Below, piece by piece: positions 8,168 through 16,901 of a DNA stretch of 35,247 nucleotides (within the stretch, counting starts at the first letter, position 1; every line of letters begins with the position of its first letter). The stretch covers positions 1-35,247 of the forward strand of contig JANQXM010000016.1 of assembly GCA_030729385.1 (NCBI GenBank), read 5' to 3'. Both the position numbers and the translations under genes were made by a program. The notes beneath the pieces are model-generated. The model ran no database searches, was not told where the DNA came from, and was given only the letters and a program-made list of their open reading frames with translations. The stretch comes from Opitutales bacterium (GTDB taxonomy: Bacteria > Verrucomicrobiota > Verrucomicrobiia > Opitutales > Coraliomargaritaceae).

Positions 8168-8460
8168 CCGAGGTGATAGTCAAGAGAGTGAGATGAAATG
8201 ATTGTGTGGGGAAGGGAGAGGGCAGTTGGAAGTGGGAAGTGGGAAGTTAGGACTGGGCAGTTGGGACAGCTCCGATACATCCAGGCGGGCGAGATGGTTT
8301 GGGTTTGGCTGCCTTAAAAAAAAAAGAATTCTGCGAAATCTGGAGGGTTGCGGTCCGTCGCAACCGCTGATGGTTCGATGCATTTAAACGTTTCTGCGGC
8401 AATGACGGAGCATTGCCTTCCAAATGAAGTTACGCATTTCATGTCATTATGCTCAGACAC
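8168..8460. other. non-coding region upstream of the efflux operon
   Basis: About 290 bases without a convincing gene. It contains a G-rich imperfect tandem run (GGAAGTGG units, about 8228-8250), a run of ten A (about 8317-8326), and a perfect hairpin GGTTGCG-gtccgt-CGCAACC (8346-8365) with no T-run. The efflux-operon promoter must lie here, but I could not pick out convincing -35 and -10 boxes. Confidence 0.4.
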
Positions 8461-8491
8461 AAAAAAGCCGACTCTAGTGAGTCGGCTTTTT
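8461..8491 (-). terminator. terminator after the HPr gene
   Basis: A perfect 8-bp stem, GCCGACTC-tagt-GAGTCGGC, is flanked by an A-run on the left and a T-run on the right, so it can work in both directions. It sits 20 bases past the stop of the HPr gene. Confidence 0.9.
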
Positions 8492-8509
8492 AAAGAAAAT
8501 AAAAGTGGC

Positions 8510-8815
8510 TTAGGCTTCTTCGAAGCGGCGTTCAAAGAGGGCTTCTAGTTCGCCTAGCATGGTCGTGGCGGCTTCCGCATCGCCTTCAGCACGGACGGTA
8601 AGTTTGGAGCCTTTACCAGCAGCCAGCATCATGAGTCCCATGATGCTCTTACCATTAACTTGCTCATCGTCCTTCTCGACCCACACTTCGCCGGAATAGG
8701 TGTTAGCAATGCGAACAATCATCGCGGCAGGACGGGCGTGAATGCCCATCTTGTTCTGCACGGTGAGTTCTTTATGCATGGTTTGCTTCGAGTCGCTGGT
8801 TTCTGATGTGCTCAT
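8510..8815 (-). CDS. ptsH: HPr-family phosphocarrier protein
   Basis: A small protein of the PTS HPr fold. The phosphorylated His is in MGIHARPAAM (His26 from the first Met). The regulatory Ser motif is present as NGKSIMGLMML, so it could be a target of HPr kinase. An internal Met (start at 8779) would give 89 residues and put the His at position 14, close to the usual 15; the longer start adds a Ser/Thr-rich 12-residue tail. Neither start has a ribosome binding site. No enzyme I or sugar permease lies nearby, so a regulatory rather than transport role is plausible. The gene stands alone, with its own terminator. Confidence 0.93.
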   Translation of the reverse strand: MSTSETSDSKQTMHKELTVQNKMGIHARPAAMIVRIANTYSGEVWVEKDDEQVNGKSIMGLMMLAAGKGSKLTVRAEGDAEAATTMLGELEALFERRFEEA

Positions 8816-9017
8816 TAATTCGGCGGAGAAAACTTATAATATAAGTATTAGCAAGAAATAATCCAAAACTGCTAGGATTAAGAGTTATTATTAGTGATCT
8901 CGTATTAAGTCTGTGAAGATTTTCACCGTCAAGGGGTAAAAAGCTGGAAATACTCAGACTTCTAGTGAACTGGGAACTGGATCTGCGGTGAATGAGTCGT
9001 GCATATCGACGATCCAC

Positions 9018-9046
9018 AAAAAAGCCCTTTCGATTGAAAGGGCTTT
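9018..9046 (-). terminator. terminator after the small basic protein gene
   Basis: An 11-bp stem, AAAGCCCTTTC-gatt-GAAAGGGCTTT, with a run of six A on the left that reads as U in the minus-strand transcript. It lies about 25 bases past the stop codon. Confidence 0.85.
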
Positions 9047-9071
9047 AAAGTGTAAAGGATCAAAGCGCGGC

Positions 9072-9230
9072 TTATTCTTCCGGCTTAGTCTTCTTGAGGC
9101 CGATGACGCGATTGCCATCTTCCCACTCTCCGCGCTTGCGGAGCAGGTCCACGCGCTCGAAACGCTTGAGGACTGTTCGATTCTTTTTGCCGCCACCGCC
9201 GGTGGCCTTAAAGCTGTTGTGTTGTGACAT
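9072..9230 (-). CDS. small basic protein of the Chlamydiae/Verrucomicrobia/Planctomycetes type
   Basis: A 52-residue gene, start MSQHNSFKA, centre KKNRTVLKRFERVDLL, end RVIGLKKTKPEE. The pattern of an N-terminal MSQH, the VLKRFERV core, a G-W-D-G-spaced segment and a KTKPE ending matches the small basic protein family known from Chlamydiae and Verrucomicrobia (TIGR04137, from memory). It is Lys/Arg-rich with a flexible Gly-rich patch, fitting a proposed rRNA- or ribosome-associated role that is not well established. It has one of the few clear ribosome binding sites in the window (AAGGA, about 8 bases upstream) and its own terminator, which suggests strong independent expression. Confidence 0.9.
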   Translation of the reverse strand: MSQHNSFKATGGGGKKNRTVLKRFERVDLLRKRGEWEDGNRVIGLKKTKPEE

Positions 9231-9359
9231 AGTGGGTTCCTTGTTAAAAGTGAAAGCGGAGGAATAAATGGTGGCATCTACTAAAGATCAAGGCCTAATC
9301 CGCTCTATTTTCGGCTTTTTATGGGTCTTTTTCTGGTTTTGAGCGGCTTTGAAGTGGAA

Positions 9360-10736
9360 TTAGACCAAATAAGGCAGTGAAAGGGAGGCTAAACCTAGAA
9401 TCAGAAGGAAGCCACACATGTCTGTGACGGTGGTCAATATCGGCCCAGATGCGAGTGCTGGGTCCTGTTTCATCGCTTTTAGCAGGAGGGGGACGAGGCC
9501 GCCAACGCAGACGGCAATGGTGGTATTCAAGGCAAGTGCGCCACCGACGACTAAGCCCAGCACCACATTGCCTTTCCAAAACCATGCAAGACAACCAATG
9601 AGTAGGCCTAAACAGGCACCGTTGATCATGCCCAGAGTGGATTCCTTGATGAAGACGCGGCCAAATTCTTTAGGGTTGATCAAATCGAGCGACAGTTCGC
9701 GCATGGAAACGGCCACTGCTTGATTTCCTGAGCAGCCGGACATATCTGAAATAATTGGCAAAAAGACGGCGAGGGCGATGACGGCCTCAAGTGTGTCTTG
9801 GTGGAAGGCAATGACACTGGCTGAAATGATATTGAGAACGATATTGATGCTCAACCAAGAGAGACGACGTCGGCTTCGCACACCAAGTGGCATGGAGCGG
9901 AGTTCTTCTTTACCCATCAAACCCTGTAATTTGAGCAAATCCTCAGTGGCGGATTCTTGGAGGGATTCGGTGGAGGCCTCGCGGTCGACGATACCGATCA
10001 ATCGCTTGCGCGCGTCCACGACCGGAAGACCTAGGAAGTTGTATTGCTCAAAGAGGTTCTCCAGATCCAGCACGCTTGTGTCGGCTTCGACCGTGATGGG
10101 GTCGGGAATCATAATGTCCGCAGCAGTTTGATCACGTAAGGCGAAGAGTAGGTTGCGAACCGGGAGCACGCCTAGTAGCACGTTGCGAGCGCCGATCACA
10201 TAGGCATATTGAACGCCGTATTCGATGTATTTTTCGCGCTTAGATTGTATGTCGTTTAAAATCTGCTCGACGGTCATGCTCGCCTTGAATGAGACAAACT
10301 CGCTATACATTAAGGCGCCAGCGGTGCCTTCTTTGTAGGCCATGAAGCGGCGTGTTTCTGCGGCGACCTTGTCGTCGAGTTCATCAAGAATCGCTTCGCT
10401 ATCGCTATCCTTGAGTTCGTTTAGGAGGTCGGCTCGGTCGTCACTGTCGAGTAGCCTGACGATTGGCGCAGCCGCGTCAGGTTTGAGCTCCTCGATAATG
10501 TCGGCACCTTGGAAGTAGTAAACATGTTCGAGGACTTCGGCGCTTTGCTCGGGTGAAAGCAGGCCGAAGAGTTTGGTGCGCTGATCCGCGTCGAGACGAT
10601 CCACCAGTTTTGCGGTATCATCTACGTCGGCTTCCTGTAGCGCACTCATGGCCTTGCCGGAATCGGAGGTGTCGATGGCTGCTGTTAATTGCTCTAGCAG
10701 GTCATCAAAATTGATAGGTGGTGCTTCGTTGTCCAT
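9360..10736 (-). CDS. mgtE: MgtE magnesium channel/transporter
   Basis: A 458-residue MgtE with all expected parts. An acidic cytoplasmic N domain (about residues 20-125, e.g. LVDRLDADQRTKLFGLL) is followed by a pair of CBS domains (about 130-255, including IMIPDPITVEADTSV and LGLPVVDARKRLIGIVD). A connecting helix then leads to the five-helix membrane pore (about 285-458). The pore signature SGCSGNQAVAVSMREL is present, with the acidic residue in ISDMSG just before it. In this family magnesium bound between the N and CBS domains closes the channel. I start at the ATG at 10734-10736 (MDNEAPP) because the 21 residues upstream are not MgtE-like. It is divergent from the fluoride channel genes across a 68-bp gap. 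Confidence 0.94.
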   Translation of the reverse strand: MDNEAPPINFDDLLEQLTAAIDTSDSGKAMSALQEADVDDTAKLVDRLDADQRTKLFGLLSPEQSAEVLEHVYYFQGADIIEELKPDAAAPIVRLLDSDDRADLLNELKDSDSEAILDELDDKVAAETRRFMAYKEGTAGALMYSEFVSFKASMTVEQILNDIQSKREKYIEYGVQYAYVIGARNVLLGVLPVRNLLFALRDQTAADIMIPDPITVEADTSVLDLENLFEQYNFLGLPVVDARKRLIGIVDREASTESLQESATEDLLKLQGLMGKEELRSMPLGVRSRRRLSWLSINIVLNIISASVIAFHQDTLEAVIALAVFLPIISDMSGCSGNQAVAVSMRELSLDLINPKEFGRVFIKESTLGMINGACLGLLIGCLAWFWKGNVVLGLVVGGALALNTTIAVCVGGLVPLLLKAMKQDPALASGPILTTVTDMCGFLLILGLASLSLPYLV

Positions 10737-10804
10737 GTGCGTGGTTTGGTATGAGATGTTGAAGTAGGCTTTACAGGTAGCGGCTTTCGAGCCAAGCAAG
10801 ATAT

Positions 10805-11191
10805 GTGTTAATCTTTCTAGTAGTTATAGGATGTGCCCTTGGGGGGATGCTGCGCTATGTCTTGATGACGGGAGTGACTCGAATTTCAGGTGAAGCTTTT
10901 CCGTGGGGCACTTTGTTTGTGAATGCCTTGGGTAGTTTTCTGTTGGGACTCGTGCTCGGTGCCGGAGTGAATCCTGCTGATTCATGGCTTTCGTTTGAAG
11001 GCGCGCATGCCTTTGCCGCCGTGGGTTTTTGTGGTGGATTGACGACTTTCTCGACTTTCAGTTTGCAGACGCTGACGTTGGTTTCCTCGCAGCAATGGGG
11101 GCGAGTGGCGGCCAATGCCTTTGGCAGCCTAGCGCTTTGTGCGCTGTGTGTGATCAGTGGTTATGCAATTAGCGAAGGGATTAGCGCATGA
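10805..11191 (+). CDS. crcB: CrcB/Fluc fluoride channel, first copy
   Basis: A 128-residue four-helix membrane protein of the CrcB (Fluc) family, which exports fluoride. The hallmarks are present: GGMLRY at residues 13-18, TLFVNALGSFLLG in helix 2, and the helix-3 break GFCGGLTTFSTFS, which carries the Phe and Thr residues lining the ion path. The start is GTG (10805-10807); an ATG two bases earlier runs into a stop at once. The next gene, a second copy, overlaps by 4 bases. Two different Fluc proteins made together often form a heterodimer of opposite membrane orientation. No fluoride riboswitch consensus was found in the 68 bp upstream. Confidence 0.92.
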   Translation: MLIFLVVIGCALGGMLRYVLMTGVTRISGEAFPWGTLFVNALGSFLLGLVLGAGVNPADSWLSFEGAHAFAAVGFCGGLTTFSTFSLQTLTLVSSQQWGRVAANAFGSLALCALCVISGYAISEGISA

Positions 11192-11595
11192 GGCAGCTGT
11201 TATGGATTGGGCTTGGAAGTGCTTTAGGCGGGGCTTTGCGCTATGCTTTGGACCTTTTGGCTGCGACCATTGGCTTCGGCGCTTTGTCACCGTCGACCTT
11301 GGTGATCAATTTGACCGGTTCACTTTTGATTGGCTGGCTGGCGGGTTGCTGGGCGACAGGTGGGGCGATTGCGCCGCATCCGTATAAGTGGCATTTTTGG
11401 ATGACGGGTTTTTGTGGCGGCTATACGACGTTCTCCACCTTCAGTTGGCAGGTGGTGGATCTAGTCAATCAAGGGCAGGGGCAACTGGCTGGTTTTTATG
11501 CCGCGGCCAGTATGGTCTTTGGTCTCGTGGCTGTTTGGCTTGGCTTGTCCTTGGCGGTTCGCAGTCGTGCTGCTAATCAGCAAGATCTGTCTTAA
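11188..11595 (+). CDS. crcB: CrcB/Fluc fluoride channel, second copy
   Basis: A 135-residue second Fluc subunit that overlaps the first gene (ATGA). It carries the same signature set: GGALRYALD, LVINLTGSLLIGWLAG and GFCGGYTTFSTFS. It has diverged clearly from copy 1 outside the motifs, so this is an old pair rather than a fresh duplication. GAAGGG within the end of copy 1 could serve as a ribosome binding site. The C-terminal tail is Arg-containing (VRSRAANQ), while copy 1 ends without positive charges. By the positive-inside rule that difference fits opposite topologies and a heterodimer. Confidence 0.92.
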   Translation: MRQLLWIGLGSALGGALRYALDLLAATIGFGALSPSTLVINLTGSLLIGWLAGCWATGGAIAPHPYKWHFWMTGFCGGYTTFSTFSWQVVDLVNQGQGQLAGFYAAASMVFGLVAVWLGLSLAVRSRAANQQDLS

Positions 11596-11659
11596 TCTTA
11601 CTCGTAATCTGAATCCTAATCGCCTTTCATCCGTATAAGATTACTAGTAAGATTAAGAC
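11589..11659 (+). repeat. long inverted repeat between crcB and psd
   Basis: Two 22-base arms (11589-11610 and 11638-11659), with one mismatch, flank a 27-base loop. The arm core is CTTAATCTTACT. The left arm overlaps the crcB stop codon and the right arm ends 4 bases before the psd ATG, followed by TTTT. In RNA it would fold into a stem hiding the region where ribosomes must load for psd. It could be a terminator or attenuator, or a mobile palindromic repeat. Confidence 0.75.
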
Positions 11660-11663
11660 TTTT

Positions 11664-12575
11664 ATGAATCAGACTGAACAATACGATGCCCCGATACAGT
11701 TCTACAACCGTCACACCGATTCGGTGGAAACAGAGTCGGTCTATGGAGAAGGCTTTTTGCGCTGGGCTTATGGCAATCCGCTAGGTCGATTGACGGTTGC
11801 AGTTGCGGTGAAACGCCTCTGGTTCTCGCGCTGGTATGGCTGGCGGATGGATCGTCCTGCGAGTCGTGAGAAGGTGCTGCCGTTTCTCGAAAGCTTCGGG
11901 GTCGATCCGGATGAGTTTGCGGATGAAGTCGAAAGCTATGCTACTTTCAATGAGTTCTTTTACCGTAAGCTAAAGCCCAGTGCGCGTCCGATTGCGGAAG
12001 GTGAATCAGTCGCAGTCTTTCCTGCAGATGGTCGGCATTTGGCGATACAAGATATCGCCGCGACCGATCAATTTTATATCAAAGGGCAGCAATTTGATTT
12101 GGCTAAGTTTTTGGGAGATCCGGCACTGGCGGAGAAATTTGCGGGTGGCTCGGTTTTGATTTCACGACTTTGCCCAGTGGATTATCACCGCTATCATTTC
12201 CCGGTTTCTGGGCAGGCTGGGCCATCAGATATATTGGATGGTAGTCTTCGTTCGGTCAGCCCACTGGCGTTACGCCGAAGGCTTTCGATCCTCTGGGAAA
12301 ACCGTCGCGCGCGGACCGTGGTCGAATCGCCCGAGTTTGGTGAAGTCGTTGTCATGGAAGTCGGGGCGACTTGTGTTGGCGGGATGCACTCCACCTTCAC
12401 TCCAGGGGCGATCGTGAAGGGCGACGATAAAGGCTATTTCTCTTTTGGCGGTTCCTGTGTCACCACAGTCTTTCAAAAAGGCGCGATCCGTTTTGATGGC
12501 GACCTCAACGAAAACGCGGCGCAAGGTCTCGAAGTATATGCTAAGATGGGCGAACGCTGCGGGGTGACAGGGTAG
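11664..12575 (+). CDS. psd: phosphatidylserine decarboxylase proenzyme
   Basis: A 303-residue enzyme making phosphatidylethanolamine from phosphatidylserine at the membrane. The family landmarks are the charge-relay Asp in [10 protein letters not shown] (about residue 119), the His pair in [11 protein letters not shown] (about residues 172-180) and [12 protein letters not shown]. The self-cleavage motif is [12 protein letters not shown] near residue 263. Cleavage before the Ser would give the pyruvoyl cofactor on the small C-terminal alpha subunit. The Cys after the Ser is unusual; LGST or GGST is normal. A large stem-loop ends 4 bases before the start codon and no ribosome binding site is visible. 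It may be read through from the crcB pair. Confidence 0.93.
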   Translation: MNQTEQYDAPIQFYNRHTDSVETESVYGEGFLRWAYGNPLGRLTVAVAVKRLWFSRWYGWRMDRPASREKVLPFLESFGVDPDEFADEVESYATFNEFFYRKLKPSARPIAEGESVAVFPADGRHLAIQDIAATDQFYIKGQQFDLAKFLGDPALAEKFAGGSVLISRLCPVDYHRYHFPVSGQAGPSDILDGSLRSVSPLALRRRLSILWENRRARTVVESPEFGEVVVMEVGATCVGGMHSTFTPGAIVKGDDKGYFSFGGSCVTTVFQKGAIRFDGDLNENAAQGLEVYAKMGERCGVTG

Positions 12576-12645
12576 CACAGCAATTCATTTGAAGGGCAAT
12601 GCAGAGCGCAACCTTTCAGGAATTTGTCGAATTCATCCTAAAGGT

Positions 12646-12670
12646 AATGGCGGTCGTCCCGACCGCCATT
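12646..12670. repeat. palindromic hairpin downstream of psd
   Basis: A perfect 11-bp stem, AATGGCGGTCG-tcc-CGACCGCCATT. It has no U-run, so it is more like an extragenic palindromic repeat or a stability element than a classic terminator. Confidence 0.65.
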
Positions 12671-12714
12671 GCATGTGTTTCGCTCCGAGTCAAATTGAGC
12701 GGTCCAGACGTGTG

Positions 12715-12731
12715 GCGATGGGGACCATCGC
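12715..12731. repeat. second palindromic hairpin between psd and pntB
   Basis: A perfect 7-bp stem, GCGATGG-gga-CCATCGC, 44 bases after the first hairpin. It lies 36 bp past the pntB stop on the minus strand. It also lacks a T-run. The two may be parts of one composite repeat. Confidence 0.55.
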
Positions 12732-12767
12732 TCCTGCGCTACCGGATCAAACTTTTCAGCAGTTAGT

Positions 12768-14195
12768 TTACGCGTCCTTAAACTGTGCGACCAGCCCGGT
12801 GACGGTTGCTTTGGCATCGCCGTAGATCATGCGGCTATTCGGAGCGGTGAAGAGTGCGTTTTCAAGACCAGAGAAACCTGCGCCTTTACCGCGCTTGAGA
12901 CAGAATGCGGTTTTTGCTTTATGAGCTTGGATGATCGGCATGCCATAGATCGGACTGCTAGGATCGTCGGCTGCGGCTGGATTCACCACGTCGTTGGCGC
13001 CGATAACGATGGCGACATCGACCATTTCGATGGTGGGGTTGACGTCGTCCATTTCCACGAGTTGCTCGTAAGGGACATCGGCCTCGGCGAGGAGGACGTT
13101 CATGTGACCCGGCATGCGACCCGCAACGGGGTGGATAGCGAACCGGACTTCGCAACCGTTCTCTTCTAAAATACTACCCAGTTCTTTAACTGCGTGTTGT
13201 GCCTGTGCGACGGCCATGCCGTAACCAGGAATGAAGATGACGTTCTTGGCTGCTTCGAGGATGTAGTAAGCGTCGTCCACGGAGATAGGCTTGAGCTCGC
13301 CGGTGCTGGCGGCGCCACTGGCTTGTGCGGTCGCTCCGAAACCGGAAAAGAGCACGTTGACCAAGGTGCGGTTCATCGCCTTACACATGATGACTGTAAG
13401 GATGAGTCCCGAAGCGCCGACTAAACAGCCCGCGACGATGAGCACATTGTTTTGAATAACGAAACCCGCGGCACAAGCTGCGAGACCGGAGCAGGAATTC
13501 AAAAGTGAAATAACCACTGGCATGTCACCGCCGCCAATAGGCATAACTGCAAAGATACCAAGGAGCAGGGAGAGCACGATTACCGCGATCAACATAGGGT
13601 AGGCCAATGAACCAGTCGGATCGATTGCGAAGATCACGCCAGTGGTGATGATGCCGAGTGCGAGCAGTGCATTGAATGCTTTTTGCCCAGGGAAAGTGAG
13701 GGCGCGACCACCGAGCTTGCCGGAAAGTTTACCCCAAGCATACATCGATCCGGTAAAGGTGATGCCGCCAATTAGGATCGCGAGGACGATGACGGCGGCA
13801 GTGAATGTATCCACGGATTCGATACCCGCGGCTTCAGCGACCTTGCCAAGTAGGTTACCATTGATGGCAGCATGTTCACGCTGATATTCGGCTGCGCCGA
13901 CTAGGAGTGAAGCGAGCCCACCGAAACCGTTAAAGAGAGCGACGAGTTCAGGCATGCCTGTCATTTGCACGCGCTTGGCGGCGATGAAGCCGATGATAGA
14001 ACCAGCGGCGAGAGCACCGATGATGAGTGCGTAGCTCAGGTCGCTATCAACTAGCGTGACAAGCACGGCAAGCCCCATGCCGACAGACGAGAGCAAGTTG
14101 CCTTTACGTGCGGTGGCTGCGTTGCCGAGCATCTTGATGCCGAAAACGAAGAGAATCGAGGCTGCGATATAGGAGAGATTTACAAATTGTTCCAT
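12768..14195 (-). CDS. pntB: NAD(P) transhydrogenase subunit beta
   Basis: A 475-residue subunit. The N-terminal membrane half (about residues 1-265) has multiple helices rich in Gly and Ala. The C-terminal NADP(H)-binding domain (about 295-475) has the nucleotide-binding GYGMAVAQAQHAVKEL, then VRFAIHPVAGRMPGHMNVLL, and IVIGANDVVNPAA. These are signature blocks of domain III. With the two alpha subunits it forms the inner-membrane enzyme that uses the proton gradient to make NADPH from NADH. It is last in a three-gene operon. Length and motifs are intact, and no ribosome binding site is visible. Confidence 0.95.
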   Translation of the reverse strand: MEQFVNLSYIAASILFVFGIKMLGNAATARKGNLLSSVGMGLAVLVTLVDSDLSYALIIGALAAGSIIGFIAAKRVQMTGMPELVALFNGFGGLASLLVGAAEYQREHAAINGNLLGKVAEAAGIESVDTFTAAVIVLAILIGGITFTGSMYAWGKLSGKLGGRALTFPGQKAFNALLALGIITTGVIFAIDPTGSLAYPMLIAVIVLSLLLGIFAVMPIGGGDMPVVISLLNSCSGLAACAAGFVIQNNVLIVAGCLVGASGLILTVIMCKAMNRTLVNVLFSGFGATAQASGAASTGELKPISVDDAYYILEAAKNVIFIPGYGMAVAQAQHAVKELGSILEENGCEVRFAIHPVAGRMPGHMNVLLAEADVPYEQLVEMDDVNPTIEMVDVAIVIGANDVVNPAAADDPSSPIYGMPIIQAHKAKTAFCLKRGKGAGFSGLENALFTAPNSRMIYGDAKATVTGLVAQFKDA

Positions 14196-14215
14196 GACGA
14201 GATGGGGCCTAGGTG

Positions 14216-14243
14216 CGTGATGCGGGATTCGTGATGCGGGATT
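14216..14243. repeat. two tandem copies of a 14-base repeat
   Basis: CGTGATGCGGGATT occurs twice head to tail in the 51-bp gap between pntB and the second alpha gene. A looser TAATGG-type repeat lies in the next gap (about 14530-14560). Both look like simple intergenic repeats. Confidence 0.7.
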
Positions 14244-14246
14244 CGA

Positions 14247-14525
14247 CTATTTCTTCTTTTTGAACATGCCGAGCATGCGATCGGTGACCATATAGCCGCC
14301 GACGACGTTTACAGTGGCGAGGACGATTGCGGCGAAGCCGATCCACATAGAAACGGTGTCTGCGGTGGTCTTTACTGCGAGAATAGCGCCAACAACAGTG
14401 ATCCCAGAGATCGCATTGGAGCCAGACATTAGCGGCGTGTGTAATTGTGAGGGCACTTTGGCGATCAACTCGAAGCCAAGGAAGGCCGAGAGGACGAAGA
14501 TGAAGAGAAGTAGTGTGAGGTCCAT
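14247..14525 (-). CDS. pntAB: NAD(P) transhydrogenase subunit alpha part 2 (membrane part)
   Basis: A 92-residue membrane protein that corresponds to the C-terminal membrane segment of a fused PntA. Three hydrophobic helices are visible: LLLFIFVLSAFLGFELIAKV (residues 5-24), ISGITVVGAILAV and IGFAAIVLATVNVVGGYMV. A conserved loop, PSQLHTPLMSGSNAISG, lies between the first two. The Lys-rich end (MFKKKK) is cytoplasmic. Splitting alpha into two genes is the arrangement known from Rhodospirillum rubrum. It lies between the other two transhydrogenase genes, 34 and 51 bp away. Confidence 0.94.
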   Translation of the reverse strand: MDLTLLLFIFVLSAFLGFELIAKVPSQLHTPLMSGSNAISGITVVGAILAVKTTADTVSMWIGFAAIVLATVNVVGGYMVTDRMLGMFKKKK

Positions 14526-14559
14526 GGGAATTAATGGCTAATGGTTAATGTCTAATTGG

Positions 14560-15693
14560 CTATTCGCCCTTAAAGCGTTCGTGGACGATTTGTCCGTCTT
14601 TGGTGATAAGGCAGCCACTAAGGATTTCGTCTTCAGTGTTGTAGTTGAAGTCCTTGGCTTCGGCGTCCCAGAAGTGCTCGATCAAATTATAGAAATTTGA
14701 GGCGAGCATGAGTGTGGCGTCTTTAGGATAGTAGCCTTCGAGGTTTTCGGGGCCGAGGATGCGGACACCGTTGTCGGTGACGACTTCTTCGCCGACTTTG
14801 GAGCCTTCGACATTACCGCCCGATTCAACCGCGAGGTCGACGAGTATGCTGCCGGGGAGCATTTGTTTGAGCACTTCGTTATTGAGGATGAGTGGTGCTT
14901 TACGGCCAAAGAGTTTTGCGGTGGTGATCACCACGTCTGCGCGGGCGCAGGCCTTGGCCATTTCCAAGCGTTGTTTTTCCAGCTGTTCCGGAGTCAATTC
15001 TTTGGCGTAGCCTTGATCGGTTTGGCCCATTTCACCTAGGTCAACCTTCACGAATTTGGCACCGAGTGATTTGACCTGCTCTTCGACGACTGGACGCGTA
15101 TCAAATGCTTCGACACGTGCGCCGAGACGCTTGGCTGTGGCGATCGCTTGTAGCCCAGCAACACCAACCCCGATGATAAAGAAACGTGCGGGTGAGATCG
15201 TGCCGGAGGGCGTCATCATCATGGGCAGAATCTTGCGCATGCGGTCGGCGGCCATAGTGACGGCGGCGTAGCCAGCGAGATTGGCTTGTGAGGATAGCGC
15301 ATCCATCTTCTGCGCGAGTGTGCTACGCGGAATCATTTCCAGGCTGACTGCTGCGATGTTACGCTGGGCAAGATCGTCGATCAGTGCCTTTTCATTGAAT
15401 GGGTCGAGGAAACTGATGTGGAGTGTGCCGGGGCGAACACCCTCGAGTTCGCTGGCTTCAGGTTTACGCACACGGGTAATGATGTCGGCCTGTGCATAAC
15501 CACTAGCGGCATCGTCCACGATTTGTGCGCCTGCTTCGATATACTCGGCGTCGGTGTAGTCTGATTTTAAGCCGGCTCCTTTTTGGACGAGCACTTCAAG
15601 GCCGAGGTCTTTTAGTTTCTTTGCAGTGGTGGGTGCAATGGCGGCTCTTGTTTCCGCCGGGTGTGTTTCGAGTGGGGCAAATAAGCGTTTCAT
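14560..15693 (-). CDS. pntAA: NAD(P) transhydrogenase subunit alpha part 1 (NAD-binding)
   Basis: A 377-residue soluble domain I that binds NAD(H). It begins with the alanine dehydrogenase/PNT fold (ETHPAETRAAIAPTTAKKL near residue 8) and carries the Rossmann motif GVGVAGLQAIATAKRLGA (about residues 175-192) followed by FDTRP. Another conserved block is RAGARADVVITTAKL-like (ACARADVVITTAKLFG). The C-terminus ends soon after the fold, consistent with a split alpha subunit. It is the first gene of the pnt operon. A 7-bp inverted repeat about 20 bp upstream (15714-15738) could be a regulatory site. Confidence 0.95.
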   Translation of the reverse strand: MKRLFAPLETHPAETRAAIAPTTAKKLKDLGLEVLVQKGAGLKSDYTDAEYIEAGAQIVDDAASGYAQADIITRVRKPEASELEGVRPGTLHISFLDPFNEKALIDDLAQRNIAAVSLEMIPRSTLAQKMDALSSQANLAGYAAVTMAADRMRKILPMMMTPSGTISPARFFIIGVGVAGLQAIATAKRLGARVEAFDTRPVVEEQVKSLGAKFVKVDLGEMGQTDQGYAKELTPEQLEKQRLEMAKACARADVVITTAKLFGRKAPLILNNEVLKQMLPGSILVDLAVESGGNVEGSKVGEEVVTDNGVRILGPENLEGYYPKDATLMLASNFYNLIEHFWDAEAKDFNYNTEDEILSGCLITKDGQIVHERFKGE

Positions 15694-15713
15694 ACGTATC
15701 TAAATAAAGGATC

Positions 15714-15738
15714 TATATCGTTTGTTGATAGCGATATA
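15714..15738. promoter_or_regulatory. inverted repeat upstream of the pnt operon
   Basis: TATATCG and CGATATA arms (7 bp, perfect) are separated by 11 bases, within the presumed promoter region of pntAA. It could be a repressor or activator site. The sequence is AT-rich, so chance is not excluded. Confidence 0.3.
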
Positions 15739-15819
15739 AAGTGATTTATTTGAATCAGGCTAACTAATTTTACGAGACTTTGTAGTTGTTACTTATGCAA
15801 TGCTCGCTGGGCGCACAAA

Positions 15820-15851
15820 AAAAGGTCGAACGTTTGCACGTTCGACCTTTT
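15820..15851 (-). terminator. terminator after fructose-bisphosphate aldolase
   Basis: A perfect 14-bp stem, AAAAGGTCGAACGT-ttgc-ACGTTCGACCTTTT, extended by further A on the left (U in the minus-strand transcript), 19 bases past the aldolase stop codon. Confidence 0.93.
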
Positions 15852-15869
15852 GAAAAGTATCGGATTCAA

Positions 15870-16901
<1,032 letters not shown>

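Noticed and set aside
8202-8387. Small frames on both strands in the gap upstream of the efflux operon
   Set aside because: They consist of low-complexity G-rich and A-run sequence, lack ribosome binding sites, and differ from each other in no family-like way.
10737-10804. Possible fluoride riboswitch between mgtE and crcB
   Set aside because: The gap is only 68 bp and does not contain the conserved GGCGATGG and pseudoknot segments of that riboswitch.
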